From positions 372,001-436,000 of the forward strand of contig JACJXU010000001.1 in the NCBI GenBank assembly GCA_020636475.1: a stretch of DNA of 64,000 nucleotides, written 5' to 3'. How positions within the stretch are numbered: position 1 is the stretch's first letter; each line of letters begins with the position of its first letter. Source of the stretch: Chitinophagales bacterium. GTDB taxonomy: Bacteria > Bacteroidota > Bacteroidia > Chitinophagales > UBA2359. Below the pieces are notes generated by a model, which ran no database searches, was not told where the DNA came from, and worked only from the letters and a program-made list of their open reading frames with translations. Shown here one piece after another: positions 1 through 9,483 of the stretch. The position numbers and the translations under genes are program-made.

Positions 1-2
1 AT

Positions 3-1697
3 GCTGAAAGCAAAGAACAGAAAAGAGAAATGGAACGACTGATTGCCGACATTAAATCGGATTTTAGAAGTGAAATTTCATTGAACGACCCGAAAGTAAA
101 GAAGCTACGAAAACTTTCAGGCGACTTGTATCAAATGACCAATCAGGGGCAACTTTTTGAAATGAGCAAAAAGGAAAAAGCCGATTGGAACAAAAAAGTG
201 CAACAACTTACCGCAGAAACCAAAAAACTTGAAACTGAAATTGAAGAAATAAAAGCCAACAAGATTTTTGAAAACGCTTTTGAATGGCGTTTTGAATTTC
301 CTGAAGTGCTGAATGATGATGGCGATTTTGTGGGTTTTGATGTGGTGATTGGGAATCCGCCTTATATGCGAGTTCAAGAAATACAAGCATCACAGCCAAC
401 GCAAAAATTATATTACGAAAGTCAATATCAAAACGCAAAAGCCGCCTATGATTTAGCCAATATCTTTTTTGAATTAGCGGTAAACATTTCAAGTATTAAA
501 AGCAACAACTCTTATATTTTTCCTCATAAATTTTTCAATGCAGCAAGTTCTGAAGTATTCAGAAACTATTTAAAACAAGGTCAATTTATTGATGAAATCG
601 CCCACTTTGGTGCGAATATGATTTTTGAAGATGCTGATACCTATACTTGTGTAGCTCAATTCAGCAAAAAATCAAGTCAAGGATTTTATTTTCAACGTTT
701 CCCTTTTAAATCAGATTTCAAAAATTTGATGCTTGATAACAGCAAATACACATTTATCACCTATGAAATGATTGATAAGGCCTCTAAACTTTACGGAAGC
801 AATCAATGGGTTTTGTTTGATGATACAATTGGCTTTAATGTTTTTGAAAAGATTTATAAGCAAACAGACAGTATCTCAACCAAATTCACAAGAGTTTCAC
901 AGGGGATTGCTACAGGAAAAGATGAGATTTATCTGTTTGAAGGTAAAGAAGATGGTGCATACATAAAAGGAAACTTTATTAAAGACAAAGAACAAAGGCA
1001 GATTGAAAAATCAATTATGAAACCATTCTTAAAAGGAAAAGATGTTCAAAGGTATTCTGCACCTGCAAAAGAACTTTTTATCTTGTTTCCTTACAATTTG
1101 TCTGAATCAGGTAAGGCATCAATTATGCCTGAATCCGAAATAAAAGAGAAGTATCCAAATGCATATCAATGGCTCAAAGAAACAGAAGATATACATCGAA
1201 AAAAAGATAATAAAAGCACTAATGATAATTTTTGGTATCGTTACGCAAGAAATCAAGGCGTTGATTATGTAGAATTGCCCAAACTTTCTTCAATGGAAAT
1301 TTGTGCAAAACACCCCAATGTGATTTTTAATCAAGATAATTTTTATCATCCGACAACGGTTTATAGTTGGGTCAAAAAAGAAGATACAAAAGAAAGTTAT
1401 GAGTATCTATTGGCAATTGCCAATTCAAAACTTCTGTGGTGGTTTCTCAAAACTACGGGTGATACGCTACAAGGTGATGCAAGACGGTTTAAAACGAATT
1501 ACTTAAATCCGTTTCCATTACCAGCTTCTGTTGACCAAGATATTGAAAATGAAATTTCAGATTTAGTACTAAAAGTAATGGAGCAAAAGAAAATGAATGA
1601 AAAAACAGACACCACAGACTTAGAAAAACAAATAGACCAATTGATTTATCAGCTTTATGAGTTGACCGAAGAAGAAATTAAAATTATTGAAGCATAA
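3..1697 (+). CDS. Type IIG-like restriction/N6-adenine DNA methyltransferase, C-terminal part (5' truncated by window edge)
   Basis: The frame is open from base 3, and the first ATG (base 30) lies inside a coiled, Lys/Glu-rich stretch, so the true start is outside the window. Counting from that ATG, NPPY at residues 109-112 is methyltransferase motif IV of N6-adenine enzymes, preceded by FDVVIG as is usual in Eco57I/BREX-PglX-like proteins. The SAM-binding motif I and any nuclease domain would lie upstream, out of view. The remaining ~400 residues resemble a TaqI-C-type target recognition region (FLKGKDVQRYS near 340-350), with a short C-terminal coiled coil. The stop overlaps the next start as TAATG, suggesting translational coupling. 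Seen: motif and layout. Known: the family methylates adenine and often cleaves DNA. Inferred: a fused restriction-modification enzyme; a methylase-only protein is possible. Confidence 0.8.
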   Translation, partial: AESKEQKREMERLIADIKSDFRSEISLNDPKVKKLRKLSGDLYQMTNQGQLFEMSKKEKADWNKKVQQLTAETKKLETEIEEIKANKIFENAFEWRFEFPEVLNDDGDFVGFDVVIGNPPYMRVQEIQASQPTQKLYYESQYQNAKAAYDLANIFFELAVNISSIKSNNSYIFPHKFFNAASSEVFRNYLKQGQFIDEIAHFGANMIFEDADTYTCVAQFSKKSSQGFYFQRFPFKSDFKNLMLDNSKYTFITYEMIDKASKLYGSNQWVLFDDTIGFNVFEKIYKQTDSISTKFTRVSQGIATGKDEIYLFEGKEDGAYIKGNFIKDKEQRQIEKSIMKPFLKGKDVQRYSAPAKELFILFPYNLSESGKASIMPESEIKEKYPNAYQWLKETEDIHRKKDNKSTNDNFWYRYARNQGVDYVELPKLSSMEICAKHPNVIFNQDNFYHPTTVYSWVKKEDTKESYEYLLAIANSKLLWWFLKTTGDTLQGDARRFKTNYLNPFPLPASVDQDIENEISDLVLKVMEQKKMNEKTDTTDLEKQIDQLIYQLYELTEEEIKIIEA

Positions 1698-4204
1698 TGA
1701 AAGCCAACGAACTACAAATAAATAATTTTTTACAAGCTCCCAATGTGCAGTTTGTAATACCTGTTTACCAACGAAATTATGATTGGACTAACACTGAATG
1801 CAAAGAACTTTTGAATGATATAATTTCCGTAGAAACCGAAAATAGGGGAACACATTTTATTGGCAGTATTGTATTTATTCACGAAGGCACATACAGCACC
1901 TGCGAAGTAAAAGAGTTAGTTATCATAGACGGTCAGCAACGCCTTACAACCATCAACATTTTGTATGTTGCTTTATATCGATTTGCAAAAGATAGCGGAA
2001 ATATACAAGATGCTGAAAGGCTTTACAATATGTTTTTGACCAACCAATATGTAAAAAACGAATCGAGCAAATTAAAACTGAAACAAACAGATGCTAATTC
2101 TGTGGCGTTCAAAGCTATTTTGTTGGGAACATATAATAGCTCTTTGCCCTACTCTAATGTTACCGAGAATTATAACTATTTCAGAAGCATTATCACGGAA
2201 GAAAACTTTGAAACCATACTCAGGGGTTTGAATCGCCTGATATTCGTTGAAATTTCCTTGGAGCGTGATAAAGACGACCCACAACGGATTTTTGAAAGTT
2301 TAAATTCAACAGGTTTAGACTTGTCGCAATCAGACCTGATTCGGAATTACATTTTGATGGACTTACCACCCAAAGACCAAAACCGAATTTTTGAATCCAT
2401 TTGGAATCCCATTGAAGAAAATGCCAGAGATTATATTAAACAAAGTTCGTTGGTTTCTGAATTTATTCGGGATTATCTAACACTTAGAAACAAGAAAATA
2501 CCGAACAAAAACAAAGTTTACGCAGAGTTTAAAAGCATTTATGCCAACAAGAAAGATGAGGCATATCATCAAGAATTGGAAAACATAAAATCACTTTCTA
2601 TCCACTACAAGAAATTAATAAATCCATCTACCGTTGCTGATTCAAGTTTAAAGAAGGAACTTGAATACATTAATCGTTTGGAGATTAATGTTGCCTATCC
2701 ATTTTTATTGCAAGTGTTTGAAGATGCAGAGAACGGGTTGTTAAGCAAGGAAGATTTATTGAAAGTGTTGAAATTGGTTCAAAGCTACGCTTGGAGAAGG
2801 TTTATTGTGGGACTTCCAACCAATGCATTGAATAAAATCTTTATGACACTTTACTCAGAAGTTGATACAGAAGAGTATTACGAAAGCATTGCAAAAGCTT
2901 TATTAAAAAAGAAAGGAAGTGCGAAGTTTCCGAGCAACGAAGATTTGAAAACTGCCCTGAAAGACAAAGACCTTTACAATACTCAACCAAAAAACAGAAA
3001 CTATTTGTTTGAGATGTTGGAGAATTACAACAATCGGGAGTATGTAAATACCAATAATGAGTTTATCACCATTGAGCATATTTTCCCGAAAAATCCAAGT
3101 GAAGATTGGAACACAGATATTTCACCCGATGACTACTTCCAATTAAAAGAAAAGTATTTGAATACCATTGCCAACTTAACACTATCAGGTAATAACGGTG
3201 CATTAAGCAACAAATCCTTTAAAGAGAAAAAGGAAATGAATGTTGACGGAAACGAGCAAGGCTATAATTACAGCAGACTTTGGCTCAATGCTTATTTAAA
3301 GTCAATAGACAAATGGACAGTTGCTGAGTATGAAGAAAGGTTAAATATAATCTATGAGCGTTTCTTAAAAATATGGGAGATACCAGACATTGAAATTGTA
3401 GATGCAGACGAAACAGAAGAGCAGAATATTTTTGATGCTGAAAGCCCGACACATAAAAAGTTAGAATACTTCATTTTTGAAAACACAAAAGTTGAAGAAG
3501 ACACTGTTGCTCAAATGTATTTTTATGTGATTCGTAAACTCTACGAGAAAAACACACAATTGCTTATCAGCAATCAGGACACTTTCAAAATAACCAGAGA
3601 AACAAAGGATTTCAGAGCAGCACAAGAAGTTGTGAATGGTTGGTATATAGAATCAAATATTGACAGCAATTCGAAGTTTACAATTCTGAAAAAACTGCTT
3701 GACTTATTTGAATTACAAGACGAACTTTTAATTAAATATTCATCGAATGGAGAAAGTAAAACAGAACCCAACCGATTTAGTGTAAGAAAAAAATATTGGC
3801 AACAACTGTTACCGATTTTGAACGACACAAATCTATTTGACAATGTTAGTCCATCAAAAGACCATTGGCTAAGCACAGGTGCAGGAATTGGGGGATTAGC
3901 TTACACTTTAATCATAACAAAATCACATATCCGAATTGAATTAGGCATTTCAACATCCAGCAAAGACAAGAACAAAGCTTACTTCAAAAAACTAATGAAG
4001 GGCAAGGAAGCAATTGAACAAGCTTTTGGCAACCCTTTAGAATGGGAAGAATTGGCAGACAATAAAATGAGTAGAGTTAAATTTGAGTTACAAGACGTAA
4101 ATCTTTTTAACGACAACCATTGGGAAAGAATGAATCAGTTTTTCCTTGAGTATTTACCAAAGTTTGAAAATGCTTTCAGACCATTTATTAAAAACTTAAA
4201 ATAA
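1697..4204 (+). CDS. DUF262-DUF1524-DUF4268 protein, GmrSD-like type IV restriction enzyme
   Basis: This 835-residue protein begins in the TAATG overlap with the methyltransferase stop. Its N-terminal DUF262 shows VIPVYQRNYDW (about 20-30) and DGQQRLTT (78-85), the ParB/Srx-like nucleotide-binding signature of GmrS. A DUF1524 His-Me nuclease domain follows, with IEHIFPKN around His461 and a downstream LANLTLSGNNGALSN block, typical of GmrD. The C-terminus (about 745-835), with ELGISTSSKDKNKAYF and a late WERMNQFF, matches DUF4268. GmrSD-type enzymes cut DNA with modified bases using NTP. Here the fusion travels with a host modification enzyme, so it may instead be an accessory effector of a combined system. 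The domain calls are firm; the target is unknown. Confidence 0.82.
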   Translation: MKANELQINNFLQAPNVQFVIPVYQRNYDWTNTECKELLNDIISVETENRGTHFIGSIVFIHEGTYSTCEVKELVIIDGQQRLTTINILYVALYRFAKDSGNIQDAERLYNMFLTNQYVKNESSKLKLKQTDANSVAFKAILLGTYNSSLPYSNVTENYNYFRSIITEENFETILRGLNRLIFVEISLERDKDDPQRIFESLNSTGLDLSQSDLIRNYILMDLPPKDQNRIFESIWNPIEENARDYIKQSSLVSEFIRDYLTLRNKKIPNKNKVYAEFKSIYANKKDEAYHQELENIKSLSIHYKKLINPSTVADSSLKKELEYINRLEINVAYPFLLQVFEDAENGLLSKEDLLKVLKLVQSYAWRRFIVGLPTNALNKIFMTLYSEVDTEEYYESIAKALLKKKGSAKFPSNEDLKTALKDKDLYNTQPKNRNYLFEMLENYNNREYVNTNNEFITIEHIFPKNPSEDWNTDISPDDYFQLKEKYLNTIANLTLSGNNGALSNKSFKEKKEMNVDGNEQGYNYSRLWLNAYLKSIDKWTVAEYEERLNIIYERFLKIWEIPDIEIVDADETEEQNIFDAESPTHKKLEYFIFENTKVEEDTVAQMYFYVIRKLYEKNTQLLISNQDTFKITRETKDFRAAQEVVNGWYIESNIDSNSKFTILKKLLDLFELQDELLIKYSSNGESKTEPNRFSVRKKYWQQLLPILNDTNLFDNVSPSKDHWLSTGAGIGGLAYTLIITKSHIRIELGISTSSKDKNKAYFKKLMKGKEAIEQAFGNPLEWEELADNKMSRVKFELQDVNLFNDNHWERMNQFFLEYLPKFENAFRPFIKNLK

Positions 4205-4808
4205 AACAGACAGAAATGCCAACGCATCACAGCCACACAATTACTCACGGCTTGTTAATTTTTAATGGTGTTCGTGAATGCTTCGCATTTGCCAAGTCGC
4301 ACCAGCCGACCCGCAAGCCAAAACTTGGCGGCAGCGTGTGTCTGTCCCACCGCACACCCAACAGACAAGGAAAAAATACTAAAAACCTACAAAGGAACTA
4401 TCGCGACTACAAAATCGTACCGTTCAGAGCGACTTATAACCAATATGAAACAGCCTACGCATCATATTTTATCGACTAATCCCACAACTTATCGGAATAC
4501 TTGGCATTTTTATTTGGTATTTTACTCACCAAAATTCAACAATGTCTATTTCAAAAAAGGAGAATGGGTGGAACTTCCCTAACTGCAACCTCTAAACCTT
4601 AAGAAAAACTCTCCCTACTTATTTTGCTGCGCCAAAATATGTTTTCATTATAATTATCGCTTTTTGGTGTATCTTTGTGATACAGTAATTATCTTCGATA
4701 AAGCACAAATTTCTCCAAAAAAAGGCTACATACTTCAACAATTACTTAATTTTTTGTAAATTACTTACACAATCACTTAAAAATAGTATCTTTGGGATTT
4801 AACTAAAA
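4205..4808. other. Intergenic tract between the defence locus and ftsK
   Basis: About 600 bases without a convincing gene. Bases 4210-4470 are richer in G+C than the flanks and contain two overlapping 87- and 105-codon frames with low-complexity His/Arg/Lys composition and no recognisable domain, so I do not call them. GCCAAGT at 4291-4297 is the inverse of ACTTGGC at 4323-4329, and a competing hairpin GCCAA-AAC-TTGGC sits at 4317-4329. Past 4580 the tract becomes AT-rich and carries two TAnnTTTG promoter-like boxes (4670-4677 and 4787-4794). Confidence 0.6.
4787..4794 (+). promoter_or_regulatory. Putative -7 box (TATCTTTG) of ftsK
   Basis: TATCTTTG fits the Bacteroidota primary-sigma -7 consensus TAnnTTTG and lies 14 bases before the ftsK ATG. 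No clear TTG/TTTG -33 element is found 17-21 bases upstream, so the call rests on the -7 box and position. A second TATCTTTG at 4670-4677 could be an alternative promoter. Confidence 0.5.
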
Positions 4809-7247
4809 ATGGCAAAAAGAAAACAAGCAAGCAAGTCCAAATCTTCTGCGTCCGGCACTTTGAACGACAAACAACTCAGCCAAATCATTGGTTTGTTGCT
4901 GTTGCTGGTGGCAGCATATTTGTTTATAGCTTTTGTCTCCTATATTTTCACTTGGAAAGCCGACCAGAGCGCACTTCAAAGTGCCAATTTTTTCTCCTTT
5001 ATTTTTAATTCCGATATTCACGTAGAAAACGCACTCGGACGCTTGGGTTGTCTGCTTTCTCATTTCTTTTTCTACAAATTGGTAGGCATTTCGTCTTTTC
5101 TTATCATATTTGGATTGAGTGTTACGGGCATCAATTTTCTTCAAAACAAATCCATTTTCAATTTGCCGCGCATTTACCAGCGTATTCTCGTGGCAATGTT
5201 GCTTTTGTCCGTTAGTTTGGCATTTATTTTTAGTAGCAGTGGTTTCCCTTGGGGCGGCGGCATTGGCGTAGCTATCAACGGCTGGCTTATTAGTTTCATC
5301 GGCTATTTTGGCACAGGCTTGCTATTGTTGTTCACCGTTCTCGCTTTGCTCATATTTTATTTTAATGTGGACATTTACCAATCGGCAAATCGTGTAGGCA
5401 AACACATAAAAGTTCCTTCTATGCCGAATGTGAAATTTCCTACCAAGTCCGAAAATAATAATTCTCGTACTGCTGCTACAACAGCAACTGCGGCAAATAT
5501 TACTAAAAATACCGCCAAACCCGAAGAAAAAACGCCGGAACCTGAAGAAAAAGAAACTATCCCCTCTATACTTCCTTTGGAATTTTCTACCGTTAAAAAA
5601 AATGCGAATACGCCATCTTCGGCAAAAGACGACCTCTTGTTGGATATTGAAATAAGCAAACCCAGCAATAAAAACGGGCAAAAAACAACTGAAATCATTC
5701 ATCTAAAAAACGATGCGCCCAAAGAAATTGTCCACGCCGAAGGCGACTATAATCCACACCTTGACCTAAAAGACTACCAACTTCCTTCTTTTGAATTGTT
5801 GGAAATTTATAAAGATGCCGAAGCAGAAATTGACAAAGAGGAACTGGAACGCAACAAAAATCAGATTGTAGATACCCTCCTCAACTACAACATTGCCATA
5901 TCGCGCATTAGTGCCAAAGTGGGTCCTACCATTACACTCTACGAAATAGTGCCTGTTCCGGGCGTGCGTATTTCGCGCATCAAAAACTTAGAAGACGACA
6001 TCGCCCTTAGTTTGGCAGCCTTGGGCATTCGTATTATTGCGCCCATTCCGGGCAAAGGAACGATTGGTATCGAAGTGCCCAATCATCATAAAGAAATTGT
6101 ATCACTGCGCGAAATATTGGAAACCGACGAGTTTAAGCAATGTAAATACGAGCTGCCTATCGCTTTGGGCAACAGCATCAGTCGCGGAGATTATATTGCC
6201 GACCTTGCCAAAATGCCGCACTTGCTGCTTGCCGGAGCCACAGGACAAGGAAAGTCGGTGGGTATCAACGCTATTCTTATTTCGCTTTTGTATAAAAAGC
6301 ACCCTTCGGAACTAAAATTGGTACTGATTGACCCTAAAAAAGTGGAATTATCAATTTACGAAAAAATAGAAAACTACTTTTTGGCTTCTATTCCGGGCGT
6401 GGACGATTGTATTATTACCGACACTTCGCAAGTAATTAATACGCTCAATTCGCTTTGTGTGGAAATGGACAACCGCTACAATTTGTTAAAAAACGCTTCG
6501 GTACGCAATATCAAAGAATACAACCACAAATTTGTAAAACGCCGCCTCAATCCCGAAAAAGGACATCAATATTTGCCTTACATCGTGTTGGTTATTGACG
6601 AGTTTGCCGACCTGATTATGACGGCAGGAAAAGAGATTGAGCAGCCACTTACCCGCTTGGCGCAATTGGCGCGTGCGGTGGGTATTCATTTGGTTATTGC
6701 TACGCAACGCCCTACGGTAAATATTATTACAGGAACAATAAAAGCCAATTTTCCGGTGCGCATTGCTTTTAGGGTTACGGCAAAAATAGATTCGCGTACC
6801 ATTTTGGATACCGGCGGTGCCGACCAATTGGTAGGACGCGGCGATATGTTGTTGCTTTCGGGAGCGGACTTGTATCGCTTGCAGTGTGCATTTATTGATA
6901 CGCCGGAAGTGGACAGAGTGTTAGATGCCATTGCCGACCAGCAAGGCTACAACGGACCTTTTGAATTGCCCGAATACTTAGGCGAAGACCGCAGTAGCAG
7001 CAAAGGAAGCCTTAGTCTTGAAGAGCGCGACCCTTTGTTTGAAGAAGCAGCACAACTTATTGTTACTGCCCAAAGTGGTTCTACTTCCTTGATACAAAGA
7101 CGCTTGAAACTTGGCTACAACCGCGCCGGACGTTTGATGGACCAATTGGAGCAAGCAGGTATTGTAGGACCAAATCAAGGCAGCAAGCCCCGCGATGTAC
7201 TTATTGGCGATATTATTTCGTTAGAAAGATTTTTATCGGACAATTAA
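4809..7247 (+). CDS. ftsK: DNA translocase FtsK/SpoIIIE
   Basis: An 812-residue ATP-driven DNA pump anchored in the division septum that clears chromosome dimers and terminus DNA. The N-terminus (about 20-200) has four or five hydrophobic membrane segments. A Lys/Glu/Pro-rich linker of about 100 residues follows, then the alpha/beta motor with Walker A GATGQGKS (476-483), Walker B VLVIDEFADL and the family motif IATQRPTVNIITGTIKANFP. The last ~65 residues form the gamma winged helix that reads KOPS-like sites (QSGSTSLIQRRLKLGYNRAGRLMDQL region). Length and order are typical of Bacteroidota FtsK. It appears to be transcribed alone from its own promoter. Confidence 0.97.
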   Translation: MAKRKQASKSKSSASGTLNDKQLSQIIGLLLLLVAAYLFIAFVSYIFTWKADQSALQSANFFSFIFNSDIHVENALGRLGCLLSHFFFYKLVGISSFLIIFGLSVTGINFLQNKSIFNLPRIYQRILVAMLLLSVSLAFIFSSSGFPWGGGIGVAINGWLISFIGYFGTGLLLLFTVLALLIFYFNVDIYQSANRVGKHIKVPSMPNVKFPTKSENNNSRTAATTATAANITKNTAKPEEKTPEPEEKETIPSILPLEFSTVKKNANTPSSAKDDLLLDIEISKPSNKNGQKTTEIIHLKNDAPKEIVHAEGDYNPHLDLKDYQLPSFELLEIYKDAEAEIDKEELERNKNQIVDTLLNYNIAISRISAKVGPTITLYEIVPVPGVRISRIKNLEDDIALSLAALGIRIIAPIPGKGTIGIEVPNHHKEIVSLREILETDEFKQCKYELPIALGNSISRGDYIADLAKMPHLLLAGATGQGKSVGINAILISLLYKKHPSELKLVLIDPKKVELSIYEKIENYFLASIPGVDDCIITDTSQVINTLNSLCVEMDNRYNLLKNASVRNIKEYNHKFVKRRLNPEKGHQYLPYIVLVIDEFADLIMTAGKEIEQPLTRLAQLARAVGIHLVIATQRPTVNIITGTIKANFPVRIAFRVTAKIDSRTILDTGGADQLVGRGDMLLLSGADLYRLQCAFIDTPEVDRVLDAIADQQGYNGPFELPEYLGEDRSSSKGSLSLEERDPLFEEAAQLIVTAQSGSTSLIQRRLKLGYNRAGRLMDQLEQAGIVGPNQGSKPRDVLIGDIISLERFLSDN

Positions 7248-7342
7248 AAACATGTTGCAGTTAAGAAATCGTTTATTACCTATCTTGTCAAAAGTTATAA
7301 TTCCTAACTTTTTTACAACTTTGTCCTTGCAAATTTCCGCCA

Positions 7343-8365
7343 ATGCAAACAATTAACGCGCTATTTCGACTCATTCGCCCCTTAAACTTGGCTTATATGG
7401 CACTTACGCAAGTGTTGTTGCAATACGCGCTTATTGTTCCTGTATTTGCTTTGGTGGGCGAGTCGCCGAGTTTATCGCACCTACAGTTTTTGGGCTTGGT
7501 GTTGGCGAGTTTGTTCATTGCGGCGGCGGGCTACATTATCAACGACTACTTCGATATAAAAGCCGATGAAATAAACAAACCGCATAAAATTTATATCAAT
7601 CGCGGCATCAATCGGCGAACGGCAATGGTTATTCATCTGCTGCTCAACGGCTTGGGAATTGGTTTGGGTTTTTTGCTTGCGTACCAAGTGGGTGCTCCCA
7701 AGTTAGGTTTTATTCAAGTGGCGGCGGTGTGTTTGTTGTGGTACTATAGTGTGTATTTCAAAAAAATGTTTTGGGTGGGCAATTTTGTCATCGCTTTCCT
7801 TTCGGCACTCATTGTACTGAGTGTAGCTGCTTTTGAACCGAAAATTTTTGATGGTACTATTTTTCCGTTCAATTTGCGCGACAATTTGTTGGTGCAATAC
7901 TTTTTGGGCTATGCCGGATTTGCGTTTTGGCTTACCCTTATCCGCGAGTTGGTAAAAGATATGGAAGATATTTCCGGCGACCTGCAACTCAATGCTCGCA
8001 CTATTCCTATTGTTTTGGGTATTCCTGTTTCTAAGGCTATTGCTTGGTTTATGTTAGTATTGTTCGGCGCGGCATTGGTACTTTATCAAATAAATGCTTA
8101 TAGTGTAGGGCAAGTACAATCTATTTCGCTTATTGTAGCTTTTTTGGAAATTCCGCTTTTGTATATTCTATACTTGCTTCCTTACGCAGATAAATCTTCG
8201 GATTTTAAGTACATCAGCCTTTTGATAAAACTATTAATGTTGATGGGAATTTTATATTTGCTATTTTTGCGTAGCACCCTTACCTACAACGAACCGACCA
8301 TAGAAATACCACAAGGTTTTGAAATAGAGGGAATTGAAATGATAGACGGCACACAAACGTTGTAG
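7343..8365 (+). CDS. UbiA-family prenyltransferase (geranylgeranylglycerol-phosphate geranylgeranyltransferase-like)
   Basis: A 340-residue polytopic membrane protein with about eight hydrophobic segments. NDYFDIKADEINKP (67-80) is the first Asp-rich motif (NDxxDxxxD) that binds Mg-prenyl diphosphate. The second Asp-rich loop is RELVKDMEDISGD. UbiA enzymes transfer isoprenoid chains to aromatic or glycerol-phosphate acceptors. The acceptor cannot be told from sequence; the relatives I recognise in Bacteroidota are annotated as geranylgeranylglycerol-phosphate transferases. A CAACTTTG box at 7313-7320 is one mismatch from the -7 consensus. The next gene downstream looks inserted; maf at 10633 may once have been the direct neighbour. 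Confidence 0.88.
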   Translation: MQTINALFRLIRPLNLAYMALTQVLLQYALIVPVFALVGESPSLSHLQFLGLVLASLFIAAAGYIINDYFDIKADEINKPHKIYINRGINRRTAMVIHLLLNGLGIGLGFLLAYQVGAPKLGFIQVAAVCLLWYYSVYFKKMFWVGNFVIAFLSALIVLSVAAFEPKIFDGTIFPFNLRDNLLVQYFLGYAGFAFWLTLIRELVKDMEDISGDLQLNARTIPIVLGIPVSKAIAWFMLVLFGAALVLYQINAYSVGQVQSISLIVAFLEIPLLYILYLLPYADKSSDFKYISLLIKLLMLMGILYLLFLRSTLTYNEPTIEIPQGFEIEGIEMIDGTQTL

Positions 8366-8373
8366 CACATTTG

Positions 8374-9312
8374 ATGAAAAAACTTGAGAAAATAGAATTA
8401 ATCGATATAATCGGGAGAGAACTTCAGGATAGAATGAAATTCGTGGAAATCGATGGATATTTTCAAAGCTATGGAATTCCAACAGACCATCAACCGAGTT
8501 ACAATAGTAAATATGTTTACGTTAAAGAAGTACTACCCAAAGTTAAAGATGAAATAGTCCTTGAAATAGCGAGTGAACTTGGAATTGAACATCCAGCAGT
8601 TTCCTCAATTCCATTAATTAAAGAAGGAGAAGCTACATTTTGGAAACCCGGACATTTTAAACTCTTCATAAGTCATTTAGCAAGTTTTAAAAAAACTATT
8701 GGCATTTTAAAAAAAGAACTTGAAAAATACGGAATCTCATCTTTCGTGGCTCACGAAGATATTGAACCGACAAAAGAATGGCAGGATGAAATAGAAAAAG
8801 GGCTTTTTTCAATGGATGCACTTTGTGCTGTATTAATGCCTGGTTTTAAAGATAGCAATTGGACTGACCAAGAAGTTGGAGTAGCTATTGGTAGAAACGT
8901 TCTAATTATACCAATTAGAAGAGAACTTGACCCTTATGGTTTCATAGGAAAGTATCAAGGATTTCAAGCAGTCGGCAAAAATGTTGGACAAGTTGCCGAA
9001 GGAATTTTTGAAATCATTAGTTCAAATTCAAAAACCAAAACAAAATATCTAAACACCCTTGTCGAGTTAATTCTTTTATCAAATAGTGCAAATCAAGGAA
9101 TTGAAAGACTCGAAGCTTTGAAAAAAATTAATAATTTACCTTTAGAAAAAGTTGAGTATCTGCAAGATAAAATTGTGGATAACGAAAATTTAAAAAATAC
9201 TAGATTTCTTAAACAATTCAATGAAATTGCGTGGAACTATAAACTTGACGGTTTAAGTTTAAAAGAGTTTGAAAAGAAAAAAGACGAGGAATATGATGAT
9301 TTACCATTTTAA
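8374..9312 (+). CDS. TIR-domain protein, probable defence effector
   Basis: I start at ATG 8374 rather than the in-frame TTG at 8371; it lies 8 bases after the ubiA stop. Residues 1-75 form a helical N-terminal domain (ELIDIIGRELQDRM, SKYVYVKEVL) that I have seen paired with bacterial TIR domains but cannot name. Residues about 95-215 form a TIR domain: FKLFISH, a WQDEIEKGL helix, then SNWTDQEVGVAIGRN, where Glu167 occupies the NADase catalytic Glu position, followed by VLIIPI. The last ~100 residues are helical and uncharacterised. TIR enzymes cleave NAD+ in Thoeris-like and other abortive defence systems. AT-rich codon use unlike ubiA and maf suggests transfer. The TIR fold is firm; the defence role is inferred. 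Confidence 0.8.
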   Translation: MKKLEKIELIDIIGRELQDRMKFVEIDGYFQSYGIPTDHQPSYNSKYVYVKEVLPKVKDEIVLEIASELGIEHPAVSSIPLIKEGEATFWKPGHFKLFISHLASFKKTIGILKKELEKYGISSFVAHEDIEPTKEWQDEIEKGLFSMDALCAVLMPGFKDSNWTDQEVGVAIGRNVLIIPIRRELDPYGFIGKYQGFQAVGKNVGQVAEGIFEIISSNSKTKTKYLNTLVELILLSNSANQGIERLEALKKINNLPLEKVEYLQDKIVDNENLKNTRFLKQFNEIAWNYKLDGLSLKEFEKKKDEEYDDLPF

Positions 9313-9333
9313 CAATAAAAACGTGCTACAACA

Positions 9334-9435
9334 ATGTATCCTATGAAAAGCAACTCCGAGAAGTCCAAAGGTAATATTTCAGGGACGGACACTTCTATGG
9401 CAAATGCCGTTTCAGGAATTAAGAATGAAAAATAA
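9334..9435 (+). CDS. Possible 33-residue small protein
   Basis: A short ATG-to-TAA frame, polar and rich in Ser/Lys/Asn (GTDTSMANAVSGIKNEK at the C-terminus), in the 171-base gap between the TIR gene and the DUF1016 gene. It ends 11 bases before the 24-bp palindrome. No domain is recognised. The composition looks protein-like rather than random, but a chance frame is equally possible; it could also be a leader peptide or the remnant of a displaced gene. Confidence 0.25.
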   Translation: MYPMKSNSEKSKGNISGTDTSMANAVSGIKNEK

Positions 9436-9446
9436 TGACTTCACAG

Positions 9447-9470
9447 ATTCTCGCACAGCTGTGCGAGAAT
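9447..9470. repeat. Perfect 24-bp palindrome upstream of the DUF1016 gene
   Basis: ATTCTCGCACAG is followed immediately by its exact reverse complement, with no loop. The centre is between 9458 and 9459, and the DUF1016 ATG is 13 bases after the end. A loop-free 24-bp palindrome fits a dimeric protein operator or a recombination/recognition site better than a terminator, and there is no T-run. Its position suggests autoregulation of the YhcG-like gene or a site that gene product recognises. Confidence 0.9.
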
Positions 9471-9483
9471 TACAAATTAATAG

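Noticed and set aside
4216..4582. Two overlapping plus-strand frames of 87 and 105 codons after the DUF262 gene
   Set aside because: They overlap each other, have no domain or plausible signal, and their His/Arg/Lys-rich composition looks like translated structured non-coding DNA.
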